Positions 24,490-36,189 of a DNA stretch of 64,000 nucleotides are shown in pieces. Each line of letters begins with the position of its first letter. Within the stretch, counting starts at the first letter, position 1. Origin of the DNA: Typha latifolia (taxonomy: Eukaryota; Streptophyta; Magnoliopsida; Poales; Typhaceae); assembly GCA_019914945.1 (NCBI GenBank), contig CM034109.1:682001-746000 (forward strand). The letters run 5' to 3'. The position numbers were made by a program, and so were the translations under genes. The notes below the pieces were generated by a model that worked only from the letters and a program-made list of their open reading frames with translations, ran no database searches and had not been told where the DNA came from.

Positions 24490-24770
24490 TATGGATATTT
24501 GGTTGTGATTCTTGTGAACTTGTTATTGTTGTGAATTGTGAATTATGCTTATGTTATTTGATATTCTGGTGTAGTGCATTGTTGCAAATTTTATATATAC
24601 TATATTAGTATAAAAAATAAGAATATATCATATATAATTTTTTTAATATTATTTATATAAAAAATGCTAGAACGCCTTGTCACCCATCTTGTTGTCCACC
24701 CTTCGCCTTGACACTAGGCAGTGAGGTGACCGCTCGCCACCCACGGCTGCCTTTTAAGACATTGGTTTAA
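24490..24770. repeat. Dispersed repeat shared with 55775-56010 (inverted)
   Basis: The stretch containing GTGAACTTGTTATTGTTG, then TTTGATATTCTGGTGTAGTG, then TTTAAGACATTGG recurs as a diverged reverse complement at 55775-56010 in an intron of UTP7. It has no coding capacity and is probably a non-autonomous transposon remnant. Confidence 0.6.
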
Positions 24771-26870
24771 CTTGAGGATTTGGAGTGAACACGTTGGTTC
24801 ACTAATATTTAAGGAACCAGTGATCCTTTTTCATAAGAGAAGGTGGGAAAATGTTAACCAATTTTTTCTTAATCAGACTTGTCATGCCAATTACTTTCTT
24901 GTTGGTACTTGTCCTTTTACTGGTGAATGGTGATTCTCATTAGATACTAATAGATAAACAAAGATTTTGGAGCCTTCAGTATAACGGTATTGTAGTTCAA
25001 ACATTTTGTTCTCATTATTTCAAAGTTGACATCTATCCTCTTTACATTTTGTCATTTAACACTTGGATATAACAATGAGGAAGTAAAAGAAGATACTTTT
25101 TTTTTTCTAAATAAATAAGATACGCTCTAGACCGGACCGACATTCATTGCTCAGTGTTGAAGGGAGGTGGAAACAGCAGAGTGCATTCTGGATGTTGGAG
25201 CAAAGCTTGATGATCAAGTCTGTGAGGTAATCCCGGTCAAAGACGATCATGATATGAACCAATGATGGATCACATACCATGTTGTTGTTAGTATAATCAT
25301 TGCATTACATCATTATGGGAGGATGATGCCTACTTGAAGGAGAACCAGTTGCCTTATCTTGGAAGGAAATTGGAGGTATTCATTCAAGTAGGACGATCTA
25401 ATAATCTCCAATCAGAGAAATGAATGTAGAAACTAGAAACAATGAGAGTACCAAATATCATGGTGGATAAGAAGAAGCTTGAGATCTTTATCACCGACAA
25501 CATTGTTGCTCGCTGGCCACTTTCTTAGGCCATTGTTGTCGCCGCATCTTGAAATCGATGAGATTGACAAGTTAGGAGAGTCCAAAGAGGAATAACACAG
25601 TAAGGTTCCTGTAAGATGAGAATACTTTGCTAACGTGATATGTAAGGTTAATGCCACACTATGATTGAAATTTTAGGAAGAAGTTGCAGAACGTGTTTTA
25701 TGACGGACAAAGGAAGAGCTATATTTTGGGTTTATACATAAAATTTTCCCATTTCACTTTATTGCTTAGTGGTCTTGATTGAATCATGCGGTGGTAGTGG
25801 CATTTATTTTCCTTTTTGAGTGAATACTTCCATCTTGGTAGATTTATTGTTATTTTCTTTGATAAAGGCAGGTGTTATGTATAGATCTATTGTTATATTC
25901 TTTGATAAAGGCAGGCGTTGTATACTTGAATATATTTTATGATGAATCAGCATTTGCTCTTGCAACTAAAATAAGTCATAATCTATGTACAGAAAAAAGG
26001 GAAAAAAATAAAAATAAAGAGGATATTTGCCACTATGAGCTTGGCGATATTGGATGCATATGAGAACTTCAAGAATTGTCTATCAGAGTGAGCTTGACTG
26101 AAGGTCTTCATTAGCTTCATTGCTATATGTGCTATAGCTGTATTTGAAGATGATGAGTTGGATAGCTAGCAATACCTAGTGCTAGTTTACCTTGTTTTCT
26201 GTAGGACTAAAACTTTTTTTAGTATGGGAGATATTTCTCTGACTTCTATTTTATATGCTTATGTTATTTCTTTGTTCACTCTCTTGAAAGGGAATTACTG
26301 ACAATCTTGAGTTCTGCTTATTTTTTTTTTTTCTGTTAACCAAAATTTTGACTTGACAAACAATGTGCTCATAGATCTTGTTTCATCATAACTGGTTGAT
26401 TGTCATAGAGGTCACCTTTTGCTATTGTTATTACCTTTTAGGAAACATTTCTATTCAAGTGGTCATTATGTCTCTTATTAAAAAATAACATTTTTTAAGA
26501 CTAATTTCACTTAGACCTTGAACTATCATTATTTTTCACATATACTTCCTGATTTTATTTATTACCCATATACATTCCCTGAACTAAGAAAAAGAAGTAA
26601 CTATAAGACCTGCAAATTAAAAATAAAGATTCACGTGGTGTATGCGATAAAAAAAAGGTTCAAAGAATTTATGTAGAAAATGGTGGTGGCTTAGGGGTAT
26701 AAATGAAATTGTCCCTTTTTTATGTCATGCGAGCTGCGAATAGTTATTTGTATTAACACTCTGCTATTAATTATAGATCTTTAATAACATGTCATATATT
26801 CTGCTGAGATTTGTTTCTTATAATTTTCTCATCCCAAACCCCATTTTTGGGTACATTATTCATTTCAGAA
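24771..26870. other. Non-coding stretch upstream of the CCCH gene (possible 5'-UTR intron)
   Basis: No gene recognised. Contains a tandem duplication of about 43 bp at about 25839-25925 (unit includes TTTGATAAAGGCAGG) and the MITE-like element at 26495-26722. Confidence 0.5.
26495..26722. mobile_element. MITE-like element
   Basis: Left end AAGACTAATTTCACTTAGACC and the complement of the right end GGGACAATTTCATTTATACC form an imperfect inverted repeat around a non-coding core of about 185 bp. Similar 'ATTTCA-TTA-ACCC' ends are common in plant miniature elements. No target-site duplication was assigned. Confidence 0.5.
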
Positions 26871-26936
26871 TACTGTCACTGCCACCCTTGTAAATAGCTC
26901 AGTTTTGAGAACCGCTGAAAGCTTGATAGTATCAAG

Positions 26937-29900
26937 ATGGTGGAGCCCTCTCTCTCCACTGTGGTGGATGCTGTGGAACCAAGAACTTCATTGCCAAAGG
27001 AAGAAAGTAATTCAACCTCTTCTGACCCAGTAACTGATCCTGAAGACCATGAAATTACTGATGATGATGACGATGATCGTAATCATAAGCACCGTAGGCG
27101 GGAACCTAGGCCTCAGTCTTTTGACAATAATGTCCAGGAACAACCTCTAAGACCAAACAGAAAGCGAAGTAGGCCTCTTGAGAATGGGCAACTCTTTTCT
27201 GGTACCTACTCTCATGGAGATCTCCCGAAGGAGTATTCTTCAAAGTCTGAAAAGCGACGTTATGGCATGTCAATGCATGATCATGCTCCTTCTAATTTAG
27301 GTTCACGGGCTAGAGTAAACCAATCATTTTTTCCTGATCCTGCTCCACATCTTGATTTATCTGCATCCTCAGTTCGTCCTCCGGTTGGAAGAGGAAGAGG
27401 AAGGAATATTATACCTTGGGGTCAGCATGATCCAAGATTTACCCCACTTGACACAATTGATTTTGCATCAAGGATGGCTTCGCAAGGACATCCTACACAT
27501 CCTAGCATGTTTGCAGGGGCAGGCTTACCAAGTGGTGCAAGTTCACAAAATGGTTCTTGGGGTGCATATGGAGTCATTTCTGGAATGACTAACAGAATTA
27601 TGGATCCAATTCACCCACTTAGTTTGCAAGGGGCTCTTCAGCCTACAATTGCCCCTCTAATGAATCTTGGCATGCCTCGTCAGCGTTGTAGAGACTTTGA
27701 GGAGCGTGGATTTTGCTTAAGAGGGGATATGTGTCCAATGGAGCATGGTGTAAATCGAATTGTTGTTGAAGATGTTCAGGTCTGATTCTTTTCATAAGCT
27801 CATCTAATCTAATTTTTATACCAATACATGTATGCTAGTGTTAAATATTTCTGTTGGTTTTGTAATGTTTGTGTGTGAGATTTTTTTTATTTCATCTTCT
27901 AGGAAAAATATTTGTTATGCCTTATAACCATATTCTCACTATATATCTTCTAAATTTATAAGGTTCATTAATAGCATTTTGATAAGGTGATCTATTAGGT
28001 TATTTTCTTGCTTTATACAACTTATTCCTTTTCAAGTCATATGGTCAAAGATGTGTTGTTAAGTTCATTAATAGTTGATGCTATTGTGATTTTAAATTTC
28101 TAATTCTTCCTCTGGGCCTTGTAACTGCCTTTTTGGTTGAGTGAATGTTAGTCCAATTTCTTCCCTTGTCATGGTTGTGTATGTAAGGCTAAATTCTTTC
28201 ACTCTACCATCATTTCAAGTTCTTGGTTAATACACCATTTTGTATGATTGCTACATTACATTATATTCTGTGTCATCTGTCATAATTAATATCCTTGTAG
28301 CATTTTTACAGAGCCTTTCTCAGTTCAATCTTCCTGTCTCAATCCCAAGTCACCATCAACTGGGAAGTCAAGCTAGGACAGGATCTATACCTCCTGTTAG
28401 TACTTCATCAACCCCACTGACAAGTAGCAAAGCTGTTCCTATAAAAGACAATAATTCTGTTGGGACAGATGATGCATCAAAATTGAATGGAATTTCATCT
28501 GCTTCAGCTGTTGTTGAAGCAGATGTATATGATCCTGATCAACCTCTATGGAACAATGAACAGCCTGAAACATCACATTCTGGCTTCAGGCTTCCTTCGT
28601 TAAATAATGTTGATGAATCAGTGTGGGATGCTGATTCTTCTACACATCAGGGAATCAGATTATCCAGTGACACTGAGAGAGAGGCGCAAAGCCATGTGCT
28701 GGCAGCCAATGTTGGTCCACAGACTACAAATTCATCTGTTTGGGGCCGGATAAGGTCTAGGAATAGGTCAGAAGCAGGAAGGGTGACTAATACTAATGTG
28801 ACTTCTACAAGTTATCTTGGAAATCAGATGAAAGAAGAGCATGAGGATGCAACTCCTGGTAAGGTTCAAGGGAATGTTGCTGCTAAGGATATGACTGTGA
28901 AGGCCCCAAGTTTTCAGCTTCATTCAAGAATGCATGGAGATCTAGGACATCATGGTGGTAGAACATCTCAGAGAGCTTCTCGTACTCTTTATATCAATGG
29001 TATTCCCCAGAAAAACAACAAAAGAGAGGCCATTTTTTCACACTTCCAGAAGTTCGGGGAAGTAATAGACATTTATATTCCACATAACAGTGAAAAAGCT
29101 TTTGTTCAGTTCTCTAAAAGGGAGGAGGCTGAGGCTGCCCTTAAAGCACCTGATGCTGTAATGGGTAACCGCTTTATAAAGCTGTGGTGGGCTAACCGAG
29201 ATAGAATATCTGATCAGGGAGAAAGTAGAGTCCATTCGACATCTCTGCAGTTGCTTAATATGGAGGGATCCTCTGCCTTAGCTCAGCCATCTGATTCTGA
29301 CAGAGGACGAGAAAATCTACCATCTGCAACTCCAAAGACAAGTAATGGATCTTCTGAAAAATTGGTGCCAACCACTGGTCCTTTTAAAGGTCTATCAGCA
29401 AATGGTTCAGAAGCGACAATCCCTGTGCAGAAGAAGCTGGAAAGTTTGGAGCTTTTGGAAGAACTTCGTAAAAAGCAGGAGATTTTGGCTCAAAAGCGTG
29501 ATGAATTCCGGCGGCAATTAGATAAACTCGCGAAACAAGTAAGTTACTGTTCTTTACTCTAAGTACTTTTCAGAAGTTGCCTAAAGACTACGACTTATGT
29601 AAAATGTCAAAGAAAGCCATCCAAGGTATAGGTCATATTGTTTGTATCTTTCTAAGGATAGACCGAAATCTCATATGTTTATTTTTCTTTTTGTTCTTGC
29701 TACATGAATTTCTTTTTACTAGATATTTAATTTTAAACCTCAGTCAGAACAAAATAGAGTTATCTCTTTGAGTATAATATGCCTTGTGAACTTAAAGACC
29801 AAAAAATAATTATTGGGACTACTGATTGCAGACTACATCAGGCAAAAAGGGGGAATCTGCTGGAAAAGGCAAAAAACTGGGTACAGCTGGTGAAGATGCA

Positions 29901-30155
29901 AAGGTTGCTTCTTCAAGGCCTGAAAATGTTAGTGCACAAGGGACAAACCGGGAGGCTGGTTATGCACTGGAAAGAAACTCTGAAGATGTGTTTGTTTCAC
30001 CCACTTTAAAAGCCAATTCAACAAACACACAACAAACTCCAAAGAGCATGAAACGGACAACTCATCTACCAGCATTTTCGCAGAATAGATTTAAGTTGGA
30101 CAACCGTCCCACCTCATTTAGAGTTCTTTCTCCTTTACCAACTGAAATAACAGAG

Positions 30156-30205
<50 letters not shown>

Positions 30206-31089
30206 GCATGCATGTATATCTTCTTCCACCCTTACGACTTTCTAGCCTTCAGCATAAAAGAAATGAAGGCTGCAGTTCCACTTTGTATCTTTGTCACTGA
30301 AAAAAATATTAACTATCAACAATTCTACTTCAGGCTGCTTATTTCTTCAACTTTAGAGTTTAGACAACCCACAACTTTCTGTATTTTATTTTGCCCAACT
30401 TGCTTTAGAATATGAATATTAAACTGATGTATTTCTGAGGAGGCTTTTAGATGTTTCTCCTTTATGCATTATTATCTGGTTAGTTTTCTCCTTTTTGTTT
30501 GCTCTGATAGATGATGAATTAAGAGTCTGTTTCTTTCTTAACTCCTGATATTTTTTCTTAACAGGTTTCTGTTCTGAGGGACCATTTTTCATCATTTGGT
30601 GATGTCTCATCTATTGTGCTTGAAGACATGGAAGCCCACTCTGAAAATGCAAGCTTGAATTCATCTCAAAATTGTACTGCTTGTGTGACTTTTACAACAC
30701 GTCAGGCTGCTGAAAGAGCTTATGCTACTGGTAAATCATGGAAAGGCCATACTCTACGGTTTTCATGGCTAACAGAGTCTCCTAGTTCCAACAGTAATTA
30801 TGGGATTCAAGAAACTTCAACTCCTACTGGGGCTTCTAGTACCAAAATCCATGTTGAACAGGTGACAACTGAAAAACCTTCATTGCCTGCGGGAAGATTA
30901 AAATGCAGTGCAATAATGGGCGAGCCTGTGATGAATGTAGAAAGCACCAAGTCTGCCTCCATTACAATTTCCAATGATCTGGCACATGCCCCAGTTTCCA
31001 GCCATTCCGTGTCATCATTTGAAGAGTGTCCAGAAATATGTGATGTTTCACCCAATGTAGATAACAATAATACCAGCTTTTCTAAGTGA
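26937..31089 (+). CDS. C3H41: CCCH zinc finger and RRM protein (AtC3H41 / RBM26-27 type), 972 aa, four coding exons
   Basis: RNA-binding protein of the plant zinc finger CCCH domain-containing protein 41 group, related to animal RBM26/27, which act in nuclear RNA turnover; the plant role is inferred. Coding exons: 26937-27779, 28312-29538, 29832-30155, 30565-31089, all GT..AG and in phase (2919 nt). N-terminal acidic then basic region (DDDDDDR, KHRRREPRP). A C-x8-C-x5-C-x3-H zinc finger uses C251, C260, C266 and H270. RRM1 spans about 505-577, with RNP2 LYINGI (507-512) and RNP1-like KAFVQF (543-548). A charged coiled coil lies at about 655-690 and stops at the exon 2 boundary. A second, weaker RRM lies near 785-868 (RVLSPLPTEITEV then VTFTTRQAAERAYA) and is split by intron 3. 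The first ATG after a strong 5'-UTR acceptor was taken as start. A (TC)n(TA)n microsatellite begins six bases into intron 3. Confidence 0.92.
30161..30205. repeat. (TC)n(TA)n microsatellite in intron 3 of the CCCH gene
   Basis: About 13 TC units followed by about 9 TA units, directly after the donor GAG/GTAAG at 30155. Confidence 0.95.
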
Positions 31090-31345
31090 GGTATGTTCTA
31101 TTTTGTCAGAATTGCAATGAGTCACTATAGTTTACTGAATGAAATTTCCATGCAAGTTTTTTTTTCACAGTATATTGTAGTTAGTTTGTGTTAGACAATT
31201 AGAGAGATGCTGATGCATTGACCACTAGGAAAAGTATCTAATGTCTCGAGATAAGGACTGCAATGATCCTTATCGAATCTAAACCTCTTTAATCTGGAAA
31301 AAAATATTGAAAACTACAACCTGGATTTATTATTTCCGATCTAGG

Positions 31346-31415
31346 CTGAGGAAATAATTTAGAATGGTGTGGTGAATGTGAAGGAAATAATTTAGAATGG
31401 TGTGGTGAAGGCATC
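31346..31415. repeat. Tandem duplication of about 34 bp
   Basis: The unit containing GAAATAATTTAGAATGGTGT is present twice in a row with almost no divergence, indicating a recent duplication. Confidence 0.8.
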
Positions 31416-31855
31416 ATCAGTATTGAGGTTAAAGATTGATGCCGTCTGCTCTGGTTCTCTGGGAATGAGTCATAGAAACCTCAAACTAATGGGGCTTAAG
31501 GCCATGTACTTCTTGCTCTCCCTAGATCTTGCATTGGTGGGACCTCATGCACAGGGATGCCAATTTATCTTATAATACCTAGCTAAGCTTTTGTCCACTT
31601 AAACGATCATATTCTGTTAGTAATATGTTCAAATAAAATCAATCATTTAAAATGATACTAAAGCCAGTGAGAAGCTGAACATGACCTACATGGTTGTTTC
31701 CTTCAACCTAGAAGGTAAAACTGCTTTTCTAGGCACTAGTCAATGGCTGGATTTGTTTTATCTGCAGCATTTTGAATTAGATTAAACTCTTTATTTTTTC
31801 TTGTATACTCCTCCAAAGTCTATTATGTGCATGCATACTCTTAAATTTCATATTT

Positions 31856-32121
31856 CTTAGAATATAAAATTACCGTTTTGTAACAACTTAATCTTTTAGA
31901 GTACTTGGTGAGTTATTATTGGTATCAAAGTAGATGTTCTAAGTTCAAATCCTACTAGACTCGTCTATTGTTTAAATCTTCATCCATTTAGGTCAAATCT
32001 ACTTCTTGGCTATCTCAAAATATCTCAAAAGTCCAAGAAGTAAGGAAGAGTATTAGAATATAAAATATAAAAATCATCATTTTTCTATATTTTAAGTTTT
32101 TTGAGTAGTTGGTGAATTATT
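31856..32121 (+). mobile_element. TRIM-like element, copy C
   Basis: Two direct repeats of about 65-70 bp (31856-31919 and 32051-32121; shared words TTAGAATATAAAA and GAGTACTTGGTGAGTTATT/GAGTAGTTGGTGAATTATT) flank a short non-coding interior. The interior opens with TGGTATCAAAG (31920-31930), a primer-site-like sequence. Same family as the copies at 13989-14285 and 22065-22137. Confidence 0.65.
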
Positions 32122-32399
32122 AATATTTATGTGTATAACCCTTCAAAACCCATGGTTTTTGCGTGGATATCTTTGAGGTTACCTTTTGGCACCTATAAGT
32201 CGAAAGCTTAACTATTTAGTAGACAAAAAGACAAATACCTTTGACTTATGTAAAAAAAGAATAAGGTTATTTCTATCTTTTTATAGTTAATTTGATGAAA
32301 TCTTAATGATTAGTCATGTTTGAGAGGTATCCTTGCAAAAACCTGCTCTATTCCCTGAACCTGAAAGGTTGAAAGAAGGACGTTGCTCATGCAACAGCA

Positions 32400-32765
32400 T
32401 GCTGCTGCACTTCTCCACCGTCAGCAAGCTTGGCTCCTCTTCCTCCAATTGTTGACAAGCTCGGCAAGCCTCCTCCTCTGTCGGCTTCCTCTGTTGGCCT
32501 CCCCCGATCCTCTTCCTCCACCATCAGCAGGCTCAGTCTCCTCCGGTCCTCCTCCTCCTCCACTATCGGCAAGCTCGACTCCTCCAACTATCGGCAAGCT
32601 TGGCAAGGCTTCCTTCTCCTACTCCTTCTCCACCGTCAGCAAGCTTGGCCTCCTCCGGTCCTCCTCCATTTGTCGGCAAGCCTCCTCCTCCACCATCGAC
32701 AAGCTTAGCCTCCTCCGGTCCTCCTCCTCCTCCTCCAACCGTCGGCAAGCCTTCTTCCTGTTGGG
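32400..32765. repeat. GC-rich degenerate minisatellite
   Basis: Irregular repeats of a unit built from GTCGGCAAGCTTGG, CCTCCTCCGGTCC and runs of TCC/CTC. All frames are open over parts of it because of the repeat, giving Pro/Ser/Leu-rich or Gly/Glu-rich translations. These are not taken as genes. It directly precedes the AGCTCG-type repeat at 32820. Confidence 0.7.
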
Positions 32766-32819
32766 ACCCTCAATTTGTTGGTTTTTGTTCTAATTACATT
32801 GGTTAAAATTTTAAACTTT

Positions 32820-33056
32820 AGCTTCATAGGTTGTCGCTCGGCTCAGGCTTGAGCTCGATCCGGCTCGGTTTGAATAAGGCTTTGACAATACGTTCATTTT
32901 AGGCTTGAGCTCGACTCGGGCTTGGTCTGGCTCGGCTCGAGCTCAGCTTGAGTTAAGCTGAGTTGAGCCTGAGCACAGTTAGAAGGCTCGAAATTAATTT
33001 CGAGCTGAGCCTAAGCTTGAGCAGGCTCTTTCAGGCTCGGCTCATTACACCCCTAC
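32820..33056. repeat. AGCTCG-type dispersed repeat, copy 2
   Basis: Dense in CTCGGCTC, GAGCTCG and GAGCCTGAGC words, with a palindromic centre around GAAATTAATTTC. The right end, read on the complement, is TAGGGGTGTAATGAGCCG, comparable with TAGGGCTGTCAAAATAAACG at 60275. Those ends resemble hAT-type miniature elements. Confidence 0.6.
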
Positions 33057-33119
33057 TCGACATATGATGTGGGCATCATCTTCAATTTGACCAAAATATA
33101 ATTACTCGAGTCCAATTTT

Positions 33120-33980
33120 GGTCTAATTGTTGATTTTTAATTCAAATAATCAATTGAATTAGTCAATTGACAAATATGGTAGCCTATATGCGGGGGATGT
33201 TCGTATTGAGTTATTACCTAAATTGGGTTAGTCAATTTAGGTAAGGTTTAATCAATTAGGATCCTATTAGGAAATGAATTTCTATTAGAATCTCAATTGA
33301 TAGTTATGGTAAGCTTATATGTGGGAGATGTCCACATTGATTTATTACCTAAATTGGATCAATCAATTTAGGTAAGAAGATCAATTAGAGTCATATTAGG
33401 AAATAAGTTTTTATTAGAATCAGCTAGAATTAAGATTGTTAACCTATTTAAGGGTTATTGCATGAGAAACAAGAACAAGTTGGAATAAGATTTATTTGAG
33501 ATCTCTCACTTTTCTCCCCTATGGCCTTCTTCTTCTCTCTTTCTTTCTCTCCATTTTTCTTACTCTGTCTTAAGATTCTTCTCTAATCTCTTCCACTTTC
33601 TCTCTAAACCTCTCTTCTTCTTCAACCTCTACTTTTTCGTTGGTTATTGCTGCTGTCCAAAAGATTCCAATGGTGAAAGAGAATCTTTGGGTGCCCGGAC
33701 GTGAAGAGGAGGATTTGGTTTCAAAGTAAAGCACTATTCCATTTATTGGTAAACCTAAACTCTAAAGTCTTTCCTTACACCATATTTTAGGCCTTTCTAC
33801 TATCAATGTACCTATTTGAGAGTTGAGGAAGCTACTGCCTTATCTGAGTGGTTTTCTCTCCTTCCATCTAGTAGTGATCCTTTTAATCAATTAACTTCTT
33901 ATCAGTTATTGCTTATTATATTTTACTCTAGTTACTTGTTGGGTCGATTGTTCTCCAAAACATTGCATTCATACTAGATT
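33120..33980 (+). repeat. LTR-like sequence with an internal tandem duplication
   Basis: A block of about 150 bp is duplicated in tandem (about 33145-33285 and 33290-33420; shared TTACCTAAATTGG and TATTAGGAAAT). After it come a TATA-like CTATTTAAGGG (about 33455) and CT-rich sequence, a layout seen in retrotransposon LTRs. No firm TG..CA ends or target-site duplication were found. Confidence 0.35.
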
Positions 33981-34079
33981 TGCGTCAACATAGCTCCCGG
34001 TAAAGTACTGCTAACGCGATACTACGTCAACTGAGCGTGCTAGTGTAGTCGAAGTCTCGTAGTAGAGAAAGATACATCA

Positions 34080-34460
34080 ACTGTATTGCATCTCCAGACT
34101 TGTTTGCAAATATTAATCCCCCCATGATCATCAAAATAAGCCCTAACGTATTGTCGAATTATCTGATCATCAACATCTGCCTGAAGGGCGCCAAATGTCT
34201 CTCAACCATTGCATGTGTAACGACAAACCACGTTTCCTTGTTTGAGGTGAGAACTCCTAGCAGCTCCTGACAAATGTCATCCCACTGAATATTTGCGGTA
34301 CTAATCACGGTAGGTCCGTGGATGCGCAGACCTAATAATATCGCAGCATCTTGTAATGTAACAGTGACCTCTCCAACCTTTATATGAAATGTATGTCTTT
34401 AGTCGCCAACGCTCGACTAATGCAGTGATCAATGCCCAATCAATGTGTATCCTAACGAGT

Positions 34461-34516
<56 letters not shown>

Positions 34517-34702
34517 GAACCTTGTTTGCACTAAGATATCAACTATCTGTGGATCCGACTCCCATTGTCTACTAGTACGAGTGAAATGATGCCTAAATGC
34601 TAGAAGCCTTGGATCATGAGAATAAAATATAAATAAGAAAATTGAGCCATAAAATAAAAATAAGGCGTAATTATAAATACTAACCTCATCCTTGCATATC
34701 AC
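34080..34702 (-). pseudogene. Plant mobile domain (MAIN/PP7-long-form type) relic
   Basis: Minus-strand translation in shifting frames gives the family's landmarks in order: DPRLLAFRHHF, then LITALVERWR, then GEVTVTLQDAAILLGLRIHG (34400-34330), then IQWDDICQELLG, then ALQADVDDQIIRQYVRAYF. Frame changes are needed between LITALVERWR and GEVTV, and again before ALQAD, and stops follow, so it is dead. A 51-bp (TA)n tract (34463-34513) sits inside the domain and is translated as an Ile-Tyr run. This domain occurs both in host proteins (MAIN, MAIL1, PP7L) and in transposons. Here it lies on the same strand as, and 1.5 kb from, a MULE relic, so a transposon origin is likely. Confidence 0.75.
34463..34513. 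repeat. (TA)n microsatellite inside the plant mobile domain relic
   Basis: About 25 uninterrupted AT/TA units. Confidence 0.95.
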
Positions 34703-34837
34703 CTCGGATCTATGGTGTCTCTATAACCTCAGCACATATGTATCGACTGGGCCTGGGTCCTTGTGTGTAGTCATCACAAGTCTAGATAATATAAGTGAAT
34801 AATAAGTTTATTAAAATACTTTGAAACAAGGATAGCC

Positions 34838-36095
34838 GTGCCGGTCGGCATGCCCCGTGCCGACCGGCACTTGCTGTGCCAGTAGAGGCACGACTCGGCA
34901 CGGGGTGTANGCTAGTGGCACACCCCCGTGCCGATCCGTGCTGGTCCGGCACAGCCTCGTGCCGGTCATGTGCTAATGTACAAACATTTTTTTTAAAATT
35001 TTTCTATTTCCATCAATCTTTATCAAATCAACTTTACTTATTTTCTTAACAAATATGATATGACATGTGAAACCTATTTTTTTTAACTTTTTCTTATTTC
35101 CATCAATTAACTTTTGTCATTTGTCATTTTTGAAATGACAACTTATTTGTCATTTTTTAAAATTGGAATAACAACTCATATGCCAGACCTAGACAACTAT
35201 AAAACTGAATTTATCAGAGATAGAAGGAAAAAAAGGGACCATCTCGAGCTCAATATGATTACAGTCAAATGAGGGAAGGACTTGAGTCTATAGATAGCAG
35301 GACATTAGGAGAGGTGCGCTTATATGATGTTATGAGTTCATCATCATTACCAACATATCAATCACACCTACCAGAGCCATAATACTCTTATTATACTCCA
35401 TATCCACAATCTGCATATGCTTATGGTGTGTCTGTGCCTATACCGGTGCCGGTCATCTTCGTGCATATTCAATATTCATATCATATCATTAAAGAATTAC
35501 AAAATTCTTATTTGTATGAAGATTGTGAGATGTTATAACGAGCATTATTATCACTGGATGAGTTTTGAAGAATATCGATAGTATTTAACGCAACATTTCG
35601 GTGTGCTTTTTGTGCCAGCAAATGAAGACTTTGATCCTCCTCGTCATTTTACGTTCAACTAGATATTAGTTTTAATTATTGAACTATTATCAATTATATA
35701 TTGAATGATCAATTATGTAGTGAATGTTATTATGTGTTCAATTATATTATGGAGTATTCAATCATATTATGGAGTGTTTAATCATTAATATTAATTTTAA
35801 TAAATATATTCAATCATATTATGTGTTGAATAATATTTATATTCAACTGTTGTTTTATCTTTAATAAAATAGGTTATTTATAAAAATAATTTAAAGATAA
35901 AATATTGTAATGTAGATTTTAAATTTTAATACATATATTTAGACAAAAAATCAAATATTGACATACCAAAGACTAAAAAATATCTCTAAATACCTTAAAA
36001 GATTTATTAAAAACATTATAAATGTGTGCCACTGACACGCCCCGTGCCGATGGTGGCACCGCACGGCACGTGCCACTGGCATGGCCATCATTGCT
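34838..36095. mobile_element. GCCGTGCC-type element between the mobile-domain and MULE relics
   Basis: Both ends are rich in CCGTGCC and GGCACG words in opposite orientation. The left end (GCCGTGCCGGTCGGCATG) and the complement of the right end (GGCCATGCCAGTGGCACG) form an imperfect inverted repeat. The interior of about 1 kb is AT-rich, with a degenerate plus-strand coding remnant near 35210-35660 (for example HYYHWMSFEEY, FVPANEDFDPPRHF) that I cannot assign with confidence; a hAT-like origin is possible. One undetermined base (n) is at 34910. Confidence 0.5.
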
Positions 36096-36189
36096 TTAAA
36101 ATAAGTTATGTAAAAGGGTATTAATTCTAGCCATTTTTTGAATTGAAAATGTACCATAATGTAACACTTTATCGATGATTTAGGAAGGC

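Noticed and set aside
32383..32806. ORFs up to 136 codons, Pro/Ser/Leu-rich or Gly-rich, in several frames
   Set aside because: They arise from a GC-rich minisatellite that is open in many frames at once; codon content follows the repeat.
34301..34702. 133-codon ORF as an intact gene
   Set aside because: It is one frame of a broken plant mobile domain and contains a microsatellite; the conserved blocks continue only after frame changes.
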